A DNA stretch of 64,000 nt from Dermatophagoides farinae (Eukaryota > Arthropoda > Arachnida > Sarcoptiformes > Pyroglyphidae). The stretch lies in assembly GCF_024713945.1 (NCBI RefSeq), contig NC_134679.1, forward strand, positions 3,539,001-3,603,000. The letters are read 5' to 3'. Of this stretch, positions 48,114 to 59,700 are shown one piece after another. The translations under genes were made by a program, and so were the position numbers. Under the pieces are notes generated by a model, which had not been told where the DNA came from, did not search any database, and saw only the letters and a list, made by a program, of their open reading frames with translations. Position 1 is the first letter of the stretch. The number at the start of each line of letters is the position of its first letter.

Positions 48114-48466
48114 CGTGGATTTAGGTTTTCAATAGATTTGTTTATAAATAAATAAATTCTTATTAATTGCGTCATATTATTAGCATTTATAAATGGCTGC
48201 TGAGAAAACAAATGAAAATTCATGCGCAGCAAAAAATATAACAATACGTTGTATTTGAATGGAATCGAATGTCACCTTTGTTGAGCTATAGATGGCTACA
48301 GTGCTGCAAAACATGTGAGTGAATGCAGCTGAGCTGTTTTGTTTATATATTAAACTTGATGTCATTTGTTTGGTTTATATTCTCAATTTTTTAGCTAACA
48401 ACGAAAAAGGTAACCTTTGATTATGATAAAATTTCCAATATAGATGAAACATTTTTCTTTGTATAG
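48114..48466. promoter_or_regulatory. Bidirectional promoter region, PI31 / NDUFA6
   Basis: The two start codons point away from each other and are 353 bp apart. Within the interval a 5' untranslated intron of NDUFA6 is likely (48410-48466), which leaves under 300 bp for both promoters and leaders. No TATA box is evident. Confidence 0.6.
48410..48466 (+). other. Probable 5' UTR intron of NDUFA6
   Basis: AAAAAG followed by GTAACC (donor at 48410) and TTTTTCTTTGTATAG directly before the ATG at 48467 define a 57 bp intron, in the size range of other introns here. The acceptor abuts the start codon. Confidence 0.55.
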
Positions 48467-48841
48467 ATGGCTTCAAATCAACTGGTCAAACATTTGGGTG
48501 GTAAAGTCAAGCCGGTATTATCATTGAATCAAACGGAAGCTCGTCGTCGTGTTTTGAATCTATATCGAGCTTGGTATCGACAAATACCATATATTTGCTA
48601 TGAAATGGAATTACCAGTCAATGATAAACAGATGCGCAATAAAGTTCGTGAACTATTCCTAGCAAATCGACATATAACTGATGTACGTGTGATCGATATG
48701 TTGGTCATTCGTGGTCAAATGGAATTGAATGATACAATCAATAAATTTAAATCTCATATGCATGTGATGGCCTATTTCAATGAACATCAAAATCCTAAAG
48801 ATTTCCTTTCGAAATTTTTGTCCGGTCATAGTAATGAATAG
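48467..48841 (+). CDS. NDUFA6: NADH dehydrogenase 1 alpha subcomplex subunit 6 (complex I, LYR protein)
   Basis: One exon encodes 124 residues, close to the human protein (about 128). The LYR motif lies at residues 32-34 (RRRVLNLYRAWYRQIP), followed by NKVRELFLANRHITDVRVIDMLVIRGQMEL, HVMAYF and PKDFLSKFLSGH, each matching NDUFA6 in order. LYR proteins bind the mitochondrial acyl carrier protein; NDUFA6 with acyl carrier protein sits at the matrix-arm/membrane-arm junction of complex I. The ATG follows directly on a splice acceptor, so it is the first ATG of the exon. The protein is nuclear-encoded and imported without an obvious cleavable presequence. Confidence 0.94.
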   Translation: MASNQLVKHLGGKVKPVLSLNQTEARRRVLNLYRAWYRQIPYICYEMELPVNDKQMRNKVRELFLANRHITDVRVIDMLVIRGQMELNDTINKFKSHMHVMAYFNEHQNPKDFLSKFLSGHSNE

Positions 48842-48869
48842 ATCATAATATTGTAACTTATTATACAAT

Positions 48870-48875
48870 AATAAA
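48870..48875 (+). terminator. Poly(A) signal, NDUFA6
   Basis: AATAAA lies 28 bp after the NDUFA6 stop codon. It is the first exact hexamer. Confidence 0.5.
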
Positions 48876-49109
48876 AATATTAGATTATCACATGTAAAAC
48901 AAGTTAAAATAAATTGGTTAGATTTGATATGTTTCCAATTCTTAGGAAATTTCCATTTAGTGTGTTTACCATCACGATCAATAAAGTGAAGAAGAACACT
49001 ATCGATTATTGTAGGAACAACATTCGAAGGTCCTTTATTTTCCCCTCATTCCTGATCAATGAATGTGAGTGATGATGTAGCATCCAATCAAGAAATCCAG
49101 GGCTGAATC

Positions 49110-49330
49110 CTTAATGGCGGCCGTATACACATCGACATAATAAGAGGAGTATAAGGGGGGTTAGGCAAATCTGTGCTCAATTCAATAGTGTTTATCTGCT
49201 CTGGCTGGTGGCTTGGTTTTAACATTTTGGTTAGTTTGGTAGCCGCCGACTCGCGCGCACACCTCAGCACCACCATCAAACCGAAAACAAGAAAGAGAGA
49301 CAATTACTGCTGTCGTCGAAATTGGTTGGT
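49110..49330. promoter_or_regulatory. GC-richer patch, candidate promoter/first exon
   Basis: The stretch includes GGCGGCCG near 49116, and AGCCGCCGACTCGCGCGCAC near 49240. Such CpG-containing words are scarce in the surrounding A/T-rich DNA. A good donor follows at 49512. It could be a distal promoter and untranslated exon of E2F; this is inference only. Confidence 0.3.
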
Positions 49331-50098
49331 TCTTTCATTACACATTCATTTTCATTACTCGTGCATTGAAAGTTTGATGTATGGTTTGGATTTTTATCGT
49401 TGTTTCGATTTTTCATTTTCATGGTTCTCTTTCTTTTCTTTAGCTGTGTTTGATGAATTGTTTACAAAGACCGATTATTGCATAATTCTTGGATCATATT
49501 CCAATAATCAAGGTAAGATTCATAAATTCAATTCTATTAATGTTGTTTTCGTATCGATCTATTCTTTTTTTTCGATTATTGATTTATGATTTTGATTAAT
49601 GTCGAATATCATCATATTTGCATCATGTTCGATGATTCTAAACACCAGATGTGTATGTGTGTTTGTAAAACGTTTGATGACCTGGCATGATGATGATGAT
49701 GGAATGCTATTGAATTTTCTTTCTACCAACTTATTGTTATTGTTATTGTTTTACTCAACCGATATTTATCCATGTACAGCTGGATCTGGGTTTCTTGTTT
49801 CAATTTCAAATGGTTATATTATTACAAAGGAAAGAAAAATTTTATCTATTAAAAATCAACAAGCAGAAGCAACGGAAAAAAATGTGTGCCGTATGATTTC
49901 GAATAGCAGACCATATATTTATCATGATGATGATGATAAATATAACGTGCGCGCACACGTATTTATAGGAATAGAATTTTATTTTATTTTTTTGGTTTAG
50001 GTTGCCATCAATCTATCCATTGATTATCAAAATGATCCTCTCGGGCGTCATGTTTGTTCAATTCCGATTTATATACAATTTTCTATGCATTATATGTT

Positions 50099-50157
50099 TG
50101 TGTGTGTGTGTGTTTGTCACTGTTTATTTGTGCAACCGAGATCCACTTGAATTGCCA

Positions 50158-50188
<31 letters not shown>
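50099..50188. repeat. Complementary (TG)n and (AC)13 microsatellites
   Basis: A TG array (about 50099-50113) and an uninterrupted (AC)13 array (50163-50188) are 50 bp apart and are reverse complements of each other, so the region can fold back on itself. Confidence 0.8.
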
Positions 50189-53100
50189 TCGTTTGTTTGT
50201 ATTTGTCTTGGATTGTCTTTTGGTTATCTTTTATTTCTAGTCATACATTCAAATAGATCAATCTTCAATACTGAATCTGGTATGTGTGTGTGTGTGTTTG
50301 ATTTCTATTAAGTCCCAGTTTATGTTCCAAGTTTGCTTGACATTTTTTTCGTTTTTTCTTAGCTTTGTGTTTTTGTGTGTGTGTGTGTATATGTGAGAAA
50401 AAGGGGGTTAAAATAAAATGTTTTTAGACCTTTTTTTTCGTTGTTTTTTAAATTCATAAATTGTATATATGTGAATTGAATCGAAAAAATGTCTTAGAAT
50501 GGTCAGCCCATTAGTTCTTTGGTCTTGTTTTCTCCTGATATTACCACTACAACTATTATGTTCAAAGAAAAAAGTTGTCAATACTCAAAAAGAAAAAAGT
50601 TGCTGGTGCTGCTGTTGTGGATTTATTGAAAAAAAAGAAGCTATGCCAGACCTAACTGGAAACTCAATTTTTTTCTTTGGTTTTCTACACTTGATTTGAC
50701 TTGTCTTAACTTCTTTGTTCTTGGTCTGTTCATAAATAGCACACATACATATAAAGAACAAATACACTCTCCACAACTAGCAAGTGTACATTTTAGAGAC
50801 AATAATGAAATTCTTTAAAATTTTAATTCCCTTTTAAAAAACTTAATTCTTATATATATGAATTTTATGTTATATAATTGATTTGATTTGAATTGAATTG
50901 ATATATTACTTTATGTGAACCGGTCAAATCCATGATTTGTTTTTTTAAATCATCATATATCAATAATAAAATAAGGTAAGTGAGATTTGTCTTTGTTTCT
51001 TTTAATGAACAATGCACGTATCTAGATTTTGAACTTAATTCTCATATATATTAATTAAGGATTATGGACTCTGACCTTGTGCGTATCGATTGCCCTTTAT
51101 GACATTTCTGTCCATACATTAAAAGAAAAACATATCGGCAAAACATTACATGGACAGATGGCGCCCAGGTTGTTAGTATATATTTCATTTCATTAAGTTC
51201 CATTTAAACCAAAATATGGCTATAATGAACGACAATAATCATCAATGGCAGTGTATTTTTTTTATATTTTATTATAACAATATATAAATGCAATGAAATG
51301 TAACAACAACAACAACAACCAAAATCGCTCTTTGTGTTTATATGAACGTACATGAATGTTTAAGAAGGGGAGACGATATCAAATCATGGCAAAAAGTGAT
51401 TGGCCAAATGAATGAGAGAGAAAAGGCGCGTAATTTTCAGCATCGCCTATGCTTGTGAATGTTACGCTTTTTTTATAATAGAAAATTGCAACACCAATTT
51501 TATTCCATTGCTTATATGAGGGAGGGCATAGACAAGTCACGAATTGAAATTTTTTTTTGTCAATGAAAAAAAAGAATCGTCTGCACGTCGACGCGTGTCA
51601 ATTTTAATTTAGCTCCACCTATTCATTCACAGCTGATGCTACTACTACTATAGCAGTATGAGTTTAACAATTTTCATTCCATTCATTAAAAGTAATATAT
51701 TCTCTGTCGTCTGTATTTGTTTACATTTTTACAAACGTCGTCTGATTGGTCAAAAAGATTTAATATAATATAAATAACAGTGGAAGTGGTAATATGCAAC
51801 ACAATCTTCGGTAATGGCGCGCTTTTTTCCGATCCGATCCGGGTTTTGGATTATCTCTTGTTATGATGACCGGAATTTTTTTCTCTTGTTTCAATTTTTC
51901 GATAAATTCGTTTTTTCCGACCAATAATAATAATAAATGAGTATAATCTGAATCAGAGTATCCAGAATGAGTACTGTATCTAATTTTTTTTTTGCCATGA
52001 TAATTACTATTTCATATGGCCGTGGTGATATGTTGCTTTTGCTCACCACGAGGTCGCTTTATATTCACGTAAACTGCTAGTCGGCTGGACATATGAAAGG
52101 ATTTTTTTGATTGATTGATTCGAATCAAAAATATTCATAGCAGTTGGTGGTGGTGGTGGTAGTCGTATTATTGAACGGGTAATCGACCAGGTGTCGATGT
52201 TGTACTCTTACCAAAATAAAATCCATTTGTGACACATTGGTATGTCACAATTTTATTCCAAATTGATTTCATATGTGATGCTTGAATTCATACCGAATTT
52301 TGATTTTTTACTTGCATCATTGTGAACTATTTTATATATTGATTAAACTCCATATTGTTAATCAAAAAATGAAAATTACTATATTTACGGTAGACGACAC
52401 CGATAGAATTGAGCTTATAAACTCAAACTTAATACTTCAATCAACAAAAGAACAAGAAAAAAAGGAAGTGAAGAAGAAAAGAATGGAAATATATCATGGT
52501 TGGTAAATGTTTTTGATGATGATGATGATGGTGGTGGAGTTGCAAATCGAGATTGCCAAGCCAGATCAAAATAAGTAACTCTCCCACACCACCACCACCA
52601 CCACCAACGATTGGTGAATTTTTTTTCATTATTACGAACAGAAGGCACACCAATAGTTATTATCATCATCAGCTTTTACATTCTCTTTCTCCCTTTTTGC
52701 CTGTGTGTGTGTGTTAACTATCCTATCCTTATGCTTTATGTGTGTGTGTATGTTTTGTATGCCCAGGCAATAATAATAAGGCATAGATTGGTCGATGGAT
52801 GGATCTATTGGACTTTTTTTTCAACAACAAAAAAAAATCTAACACATTGGGAATATATCTTCTATCATCATCATTTTTGTATATACACTCTTGCTACTGT
52901 GGTTTGTCTCAATATATGCTTCTGCCTGTTTCTAGTTTTTCTATTTCTCTCTGTTTATACCCGTGTGTCTGTTGTTTGTGTGTTCTGTTCTCGTAGTTTT
53001 TTTCTTTTTTTGATTGTATATTGTGTGCATGTATGTAAGCGAGAAGCTTTTTTTTTCTTTTTTTCTCGCTGGGCTAGCGTTTCCTGCTCCATTAAAAATG

Positions 53101-53519
53101 TGAATTTCTATGTCGAAATCTAGTGGTTCTACTCATATCAACTAAAAAAAACGACGACAATACCAGAATTTTTTTTTTAATATTGCCAATTCCAAAATAG
53201 ATAATTGATGATGAATGAGAAATGAAATATATTTTTTTTGTGTCCAATTCATCCATTAATTCCATCTTCAATATACACTATATGAATTGTTGGCGTGTGT
53301 GTTTATCCCGGCGTGAGTTTTTTTTCTGATATCGAGGATTTTTCTCTTTTTTCTCAAATGAGATTGTTAATTGTGACTGGTGTTGTGATTTAAAAAAAAA
53401 TTCTATTTCAATAATTGGACCGTTTTGCTGTATCGGTGAGATTTTTCACTTCGAAAAAAAGGGTTTGCAATGGAAAAAATTTGTTTTTTGTCTAACTAAT
53501 TGATTTATATTTTTTTCAG

Positions 53520-53737
53520 GTTTCTTTGTTGTTGATTAGCAAGACTATTTTCATTGATTTATGGCTAAACTATAGATCATTACGCAAATGAAGAATAAAA
53601 AAATTTTTAACGACTATTAAATGCAACGTGAATCACTCGATCACATCTACGAAAAGGCTATCATCATCCACATTGATTTGGCCGATTCGATTTTGATTTT
53701 AAAACGAATCAAAATTAATATTAAAAAAAATTAACGT
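53520..53737 (+). other. 5' UTR segment of E2F exon
   Basis: A textbook acceptor ends at 53519: a branch-like CTAACTAAT near 53492, then a T-rich tract and CAG. No frame is open from the acceptor to the ATG, so the 218 bp to the start codon at 53738 are leader. This implies at least one non-coding exon further upstream. Confidence 0.55.
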
Positions 53738-56700
53738 ATGGCAGCTACACCATTAGCGTCTTCCGCTATAACGCCATCCATTGTTGTTACAACTACACCG
53801 ATGTCAGATCTTATGGCCAGACAAACGAATGGTACAACTACAATCAATGTACATGGAAATGAGAATCTAATGAGCATCACTAATATTACCAATGAAACTC
53901 ATGATGATCATTTATATTTATCACCAAAATTTTATAATGAACAACAACAACATAATTCGAAAACTAAAAGATCCAAACAGCATTTGCAAAATGAAAATAA
54001 CCAAACTCGTTATAAATCAAATGGAATAGCGATGAATAATGTTAAACTAGAAACGGAATTCATTGTCGATACAACACGGCCTTCATTTTTGATCACAGGT
54101 AGTTCTAGTTCTCGACATTCTCATTCTCATCATGGTAATGGCCATCATCATGGAAATAATCAGATTTTTCTCAAACAACATCAAAATACATTGAACAATA
54201 ATCATAATGCATTGCAATCATCAGATGATGCATCCAGTACATTTATCGATGATGATTACATTGATGAAGATTCCAATACGGATACTCAAAGTTGTTCTAG
54301 TTCTTCAGGATGCTCTAGCAGTTCAAATTCGATGGTTGGTTCTGTTAATCGACATCTATCATTAAATAATTATCAAAATTCAATTAAACAACAATTGACG
54401 GCAACAACGACAATCGGTTATCAAAATATTCTAAAACAACATCAATCAAATGGTTCAACAAATACCAATAATAACATTTGCCATTATACTAAAGATTTAA
54501 CGCCCAAACAGGTAAGTTTTTCTGATTATTATTTTATTGATTGATAAGCGTGAGTTGCTTCAGCTCAATTCTTTATATATATAGATTTTTCATTGCTTAC
54601 TATGATTCAGTATATTAGAATCATTATCAAATATCCGTTAATATTCAATTCTGATTCATATTCATAAAGAAAGTAGACTGTGATCACTGATTAAAAGAGA
54701 GGGAAAGAGAGAGAGAGATAGGAATAGGAAATAGAGAATGAACAAAAAAAACTCTAAAAATGCAGTGTAAAGCTTGAACAACGCGCGCGCACAACCAGCT
54801 AAAATGAGAAAGAAAAAAATCGACAAGCTAACTAACCGGTCCTATGGCTGAAACCATGGTGGGTTTTTGTATGCGTGCAACCCTGGGCACATCAACCAAG
54901 CCAAAAGCATAGCTTTCACTAATTTTTCATATTAATTTGAGATTTTAAGAATCAAAATTATCATTGGTATGGATAAATGTTGTGCCTTCTTTTTCTAGAC
55001 ATTCTATACATCCATCCATTTTGATTTTTTATTCATTCACAATTTAGTTCGGTCCAGTTGCTCGTGACAACAACCACCATAGTGAGATATATTTAGATAT
55101 TTAGAATTAGTTTTTGGCGGGTAAAATAAAAACATTTTTTCTTACTGGAATTTCATTTTAATTTTGTTGAATAATCAATGATATTTTTTCAATTCATTTA
55201 AAACTCGGGATCGAATTGGATTAAAATAGCTGAAGCCAATTTTTTGTTGGCTTTGAAATTCTAATGATGGCAATGATGGTCAGTCAAGTGGCCATATTCG
55301 TGACGTGACCATCATCATCATCGTATCGTTGAACTGTACGGGAAACATTTTTTTCATTTTTTTAATCTATTCTACGCGCATGAGCAACAAAAGTTTGAAG
55401 TTTAAATTGATCATTTGTGAATGCTTATATCATCTATAGCTAGGCCTCAAAGTGACCATATTTTTTTTTCTTATTTAATTCATTGTACTGTTGTTCAAGA
55501 GACGCAGCTGTATTGGTATCTAAAATTTATTTTTCCTTTTAATTCATTATTATCTCAGTTATTTTTTTTTTTTTTGTATGGTTTTGTATTGAAAGATACA
55601 AGTTGACACGTACCACCTGCATATGTCATCGTGGTGACATACAAGCGGTATTACCCTAAAATCGCGATTATAAGACGCAGATATTTTTTTCCATAAAGTA
55701 ACTATTAAGTATAAGACTATTTTTCAACTTTTTTTTGCGATTACCGCCTGAATTGTAAGACACCAGAGTATTGTTCATGACTATTAATATTATTATTATT
55801 ACTTCGCATAGCTGCACACATCCATACATTCGAAAAATGACATTTTAATCTTTAACTTATCATCATCTTTTGATTCTTTTCTCATGGATTTTATTTTTTA
55901 ATAAATGCCATGCATGGATGATGTTACCATCATCAATGTTTATGTGCGATAGCCAGTCTGATTAGGTTAGGTCCACATATATAGATAATAAATGTGAATG
56001 ATTATCCTTCTGAAAATATGCAACAAGTCTTTCTCTGATTATTTGCGCCCTCTATTGCATCCTTCATTTCGAAGACTAGGGATAAATTTTCTTTTTTTTC
56101 CCGCCAAACGATCGACGACCCTGTTATAACATTGAATACACACATACACTCGGCACGGTCCACTAAACTTTGGCCTTACCGGGGGTGTTGTCCTCTTTCA
56201 AATTTTTGACTTTATTTTGCTCTAGCTACAACAATTACCATCGCTATTGCTATAGCTTCGGGGCTTTTTTATGAATGAAAATTGTTTCGAATTTAATTTC
56301 AATTGCTTACTGTGTGTGTGTAGAGAGAGAGAGGTTCACAAACACTGATGATGATGATGATGATGTTGATTAACTTGGACAAAGGTGATAGTGGTGGTAG
56401 ATCGCGACTAGATTGAAGGATCGGCTTTCCTTTCGTTTTTTTTTCAACAAAAACTCAACCGACAAAACTAAACTATGAAGCCAATTCATAACAAATTGAA
56501 TTGAATCATAGTTGTTGCTCTATTTTGTTAAATATATGCATCCCCATTGGTATATGCATAAATGTATGCAACTTTATATTCATTCATAAACATTAATGTG
56601 GATGGATGTATACCGCCACCACAGATCAACCACACACATATGCTCACACAATGGATGAATGTAGGTCCGTTCATTCAATGAGATATTTTTTTGGCGCCAA

Positions 56701-59700
56701 AAAACAGGAAAAAAATTGCATTGCCATGCAATGGGGAAGATACCAGGGATAGGCTCGATGGTTCAATGATTGTCCTGTCTTTTTTTCTCGGTATTCTTTG
56801 GCTTGTATCATACCGATCTACTGTATGTAGTGTTTTTTTTGTGTGACACATTCGATTTATAACGTCCGCCCATTTCACCGATGGAATGATGATGATGTTA
56901 TTGGCCAAATAAATTTTAAGGGGATATTTTACATTTTTACGATTGTTTCAGCATTTCGGAAATATAAGTAACAAGCTTAGCCGTGCGTGTAAAGAGAGAG
57001 AGTCGAGTATAGAGTTCAGTGATCATTAGTCGAGCATCATCATCATCATCATTTTGAGATTTTCCCATTGTTTTGCATGATGATAACGAAAGTCGTTTCC
57101 TATTCTCGTCGTGCATGTCACATCATCATTATCATGATTATGTGGTGACTATCACTTGGAATTTAGCCATTGGGCATTAAAACGACAATCGGATGCCATT
57201 CTCATCATCGGAATCGATTATTTAATCATTATGATATTGACTGCCATTAGCAACCAGTAACCTCATTATTATCATCATCATTTTAACCATCGAATTTTTA
57301 TGTAACCAATACTCAACAGGTCATCCGTTTCGATGATGCTTAGTTGTGAATTTCGCGCCAAAACTTAGAAAAAGAAAAAGTCAAATTGTCATTCTGATAC
57401 TCTTTTTTTTAGTGTAAATGTTAGCATTAAAGTTGATTCTATCGAATTCCACATGTGTCCTATAGTGTTTGTTTTTTATATGATTGTTTCGATTCAGTAT
57501 TAAGAATTCATTTTTATTCTTATGAGCAATAATAAATTGCCTTTTCTCTTTTTTTGAGATTATTTATCATCAATCATCGATGTGATATGTGCAACACGCA
57601 ACAATGACGACAATATCCAAAGTTGCAGTTGATGAGTGTGTGCTCGCTTTGTATTCAATAATAATAAAACCATGGATAAAAGTTTGACTGAAGGTGGTGG
57701 TGGTGGTGGTTATACTGTTTTAGGAGCTCTTTCATTAGTAACTGTTATGTTTCTGTGTATTTAATTCAGTTTTTTTTGCCTCATGAATCGCCGAACGAAA
57801 TCAATATCTTTGTTTTTCAAATGTTGGATCATTTGATTTACAATGCCGCATGTTGTTTTAAAGGTCATTATTATTTTTGCTTGATGTTTGTGTGTATGTG
57901 TGTGATTTATTGATGTCTTTGATTATGATTCATCTAATCATCAATTCTTTTCATTGTTTTATTTGTACTTTGTAGGTGAAAAGAAGATTAGATTGGGATT
58001 CACCCCCCACATCTGCATCGCCACCCGAATCATCCAATGCAATCAATGGTAATCCTGTAGCAACAACTACGACAATTACAGTGGCCAAAACAACAATGAC
58101 AGCAGTAAATGGAAAACCCGTCAGTGTTCGTACGTTTAAATTGTCGAATGCAATGAAACAAAGCCTGGTGGCATCCGGCTGTTCGAAAGCTGTTGCCGTT
58201 GCTGCTGTAGCTGCTGCTTTTCATACAAATGCAAATGGTGGTAGTGCTAATCAACAACAATCACAGCATCATTCACCCGATCGATTAATATCGGCAACAG
58301 CTGCTGGTTGTGGTTCTGACACCGGTATTTGTCCCGTTACAGCAGCAATCACACCTGCCATCGTTGGTGGTTCGTCATCCGTTGTGGCCCCGACAGCTGT
58401 ACAGTTTGTAGCTAACATTTCCGAACTATCGCAAGCATCACCAACCATTGCCATTGTGAATCCAAACAATACACCACTTGTACAGCTTGGTGGCCATCAA
58501 ACAGCTACCGCTACGGATTCTGTACAGGCCCAAAACGGAATATTCAAAACACCATTAGCACCAAACAAATCGATTACGGCTCTTACTCCTTCTTCCTCTG
58601 CTCCGTCTTCATCCAATGGTCATTCACAGTCTCAGCAAAATTCTGTTCATCGTTTTTACATTGTAAACAATGATGGTATGACTGGCGGTGAGTCCGACAT
58701 GAAAACTCATTGTTTAAATATCAAATCAAAAAATTCAACTTCAAAAATTCAATTGACGCCAATATTGGCAAATTCAGTAGTCAAACAACAACAGTCATCA
58801 GAGAATCAGCGATCAAACAAACGTGCTCGAACCACAACACCATTAGTGAAAAAAGAAGAATCTAATTTTGAAGATTCTGCGACCAATAGCAATTTGCCAC
58901 GTGTAAACTATATTCGTATACGGCCTTCAAATGGGTCAATGAATGGCACCAATAATGGAAAATCTAATGGTGCCATTCGAACTATATCGAATTCTTCGGA
59001 ATCTTCATTGCCATATTCACAATCTAAAGATTTTTCTTCATCTCCAATTGTAATGAATGAAGATGGTGATGATTGTGGGTCGAATGGTGGAGATTTGTTT
59101 ATTAATACATCCTCAGGATCCACTAACGGATATTATGGCAATGGTGGTTTGCCAAGTACGTCATCTTTATCATCTTCATATCCATATAGTCCATCGTCAT
59201 CATCATCAAGTGATTTTGCCACCACCACCACCTCTCATCATCAACAACATACAAATACATCTAATTCAACTGGTCGTAAATCTGGACGTACACGCTATGA
59301 AACTTCATTAGGTCAATTGACCCGTAAATTTATCTCATTATTGGAAGATTCGTCAGACGGTTCGATCAATTTGAACGATGCTTCCCAAGTCCTACAAGTA
59401 CAAAAACGTCGAATCTATGATATAACAAATGTGCTTGAAGGCGTTGGCCTATTGCACAAAACATCCAAAAATAATATTCAATGGCGAGGCGGTATTATCG
59501 ATTATTTTTCGGGTCGTAATCCGGCTGATTTTAGTGATCAAACCTCCCATTATCGCAATCGTAGGCCACCGCCTTTATCGTTATTATTCAATGAAAATAG
59601 CAATGATTCTAATAGTGGTGGTGGTTTTCATAATGGTTGTTCATCGTCTTCCCAATCATCATCGATTGATCACAGATTAAGTGAACTCGAAAACGATGAA

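Larger units (their letters stand above)
48842..53519. other. 4.7 kb region upstream of E2F, with probable non-coding first exons
   Basis: No frame is coding; open frames such as 52611-53123 are translations of T, GT and CT tracts. The first 60 bp include the NDUFA6 poly(A) signal. A locally GC-richer patch lies at about 49110-49330. Strong donor-like sites occur at 49512 (AAG then GTAAGA) and 50975 (AAG then GTAAGT), either of which could splice to the acceptor at 53519. Microsatellites and a TG/AC complementary pair lie near 50099-50188. Confidence 0.5.
54512..57975 (+). other. E2F intron after coding exon 1 (3.5 kb)
   Basis: The donor is CAG then GTAAGT and the acceptor is TTTGTACTTTGTAG. 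The intron holds no coding exon of the main form but has the richest set of GC-containing words in the non-coding DNA of this window: four E2F-like sites, a purine tract (54694-54734), a hairpin (55622-55641) and repeated GCGATTA/TAAGAC words (55664-55761). An ATG in ideal context (ACCATGG, ATG at 57672) opens a 30-codon frame that stops before exon 2. Confidence 0.7.

Noticed and set aside
49173-49589. Plus-strand open frame of 138 codons next to the GC-richer patch
   Set aside because: No domain. A strong splice donor lies inside it, which fits a non-coding exon better.
52611-53123. Plus-strand open frame of 170 codons with many hydrophobic residues
   Set aside because: It reads GT and T tracts as Cys, Val, Phe and Leu. 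The apparent membrane segments are an artefact of simple sequence.
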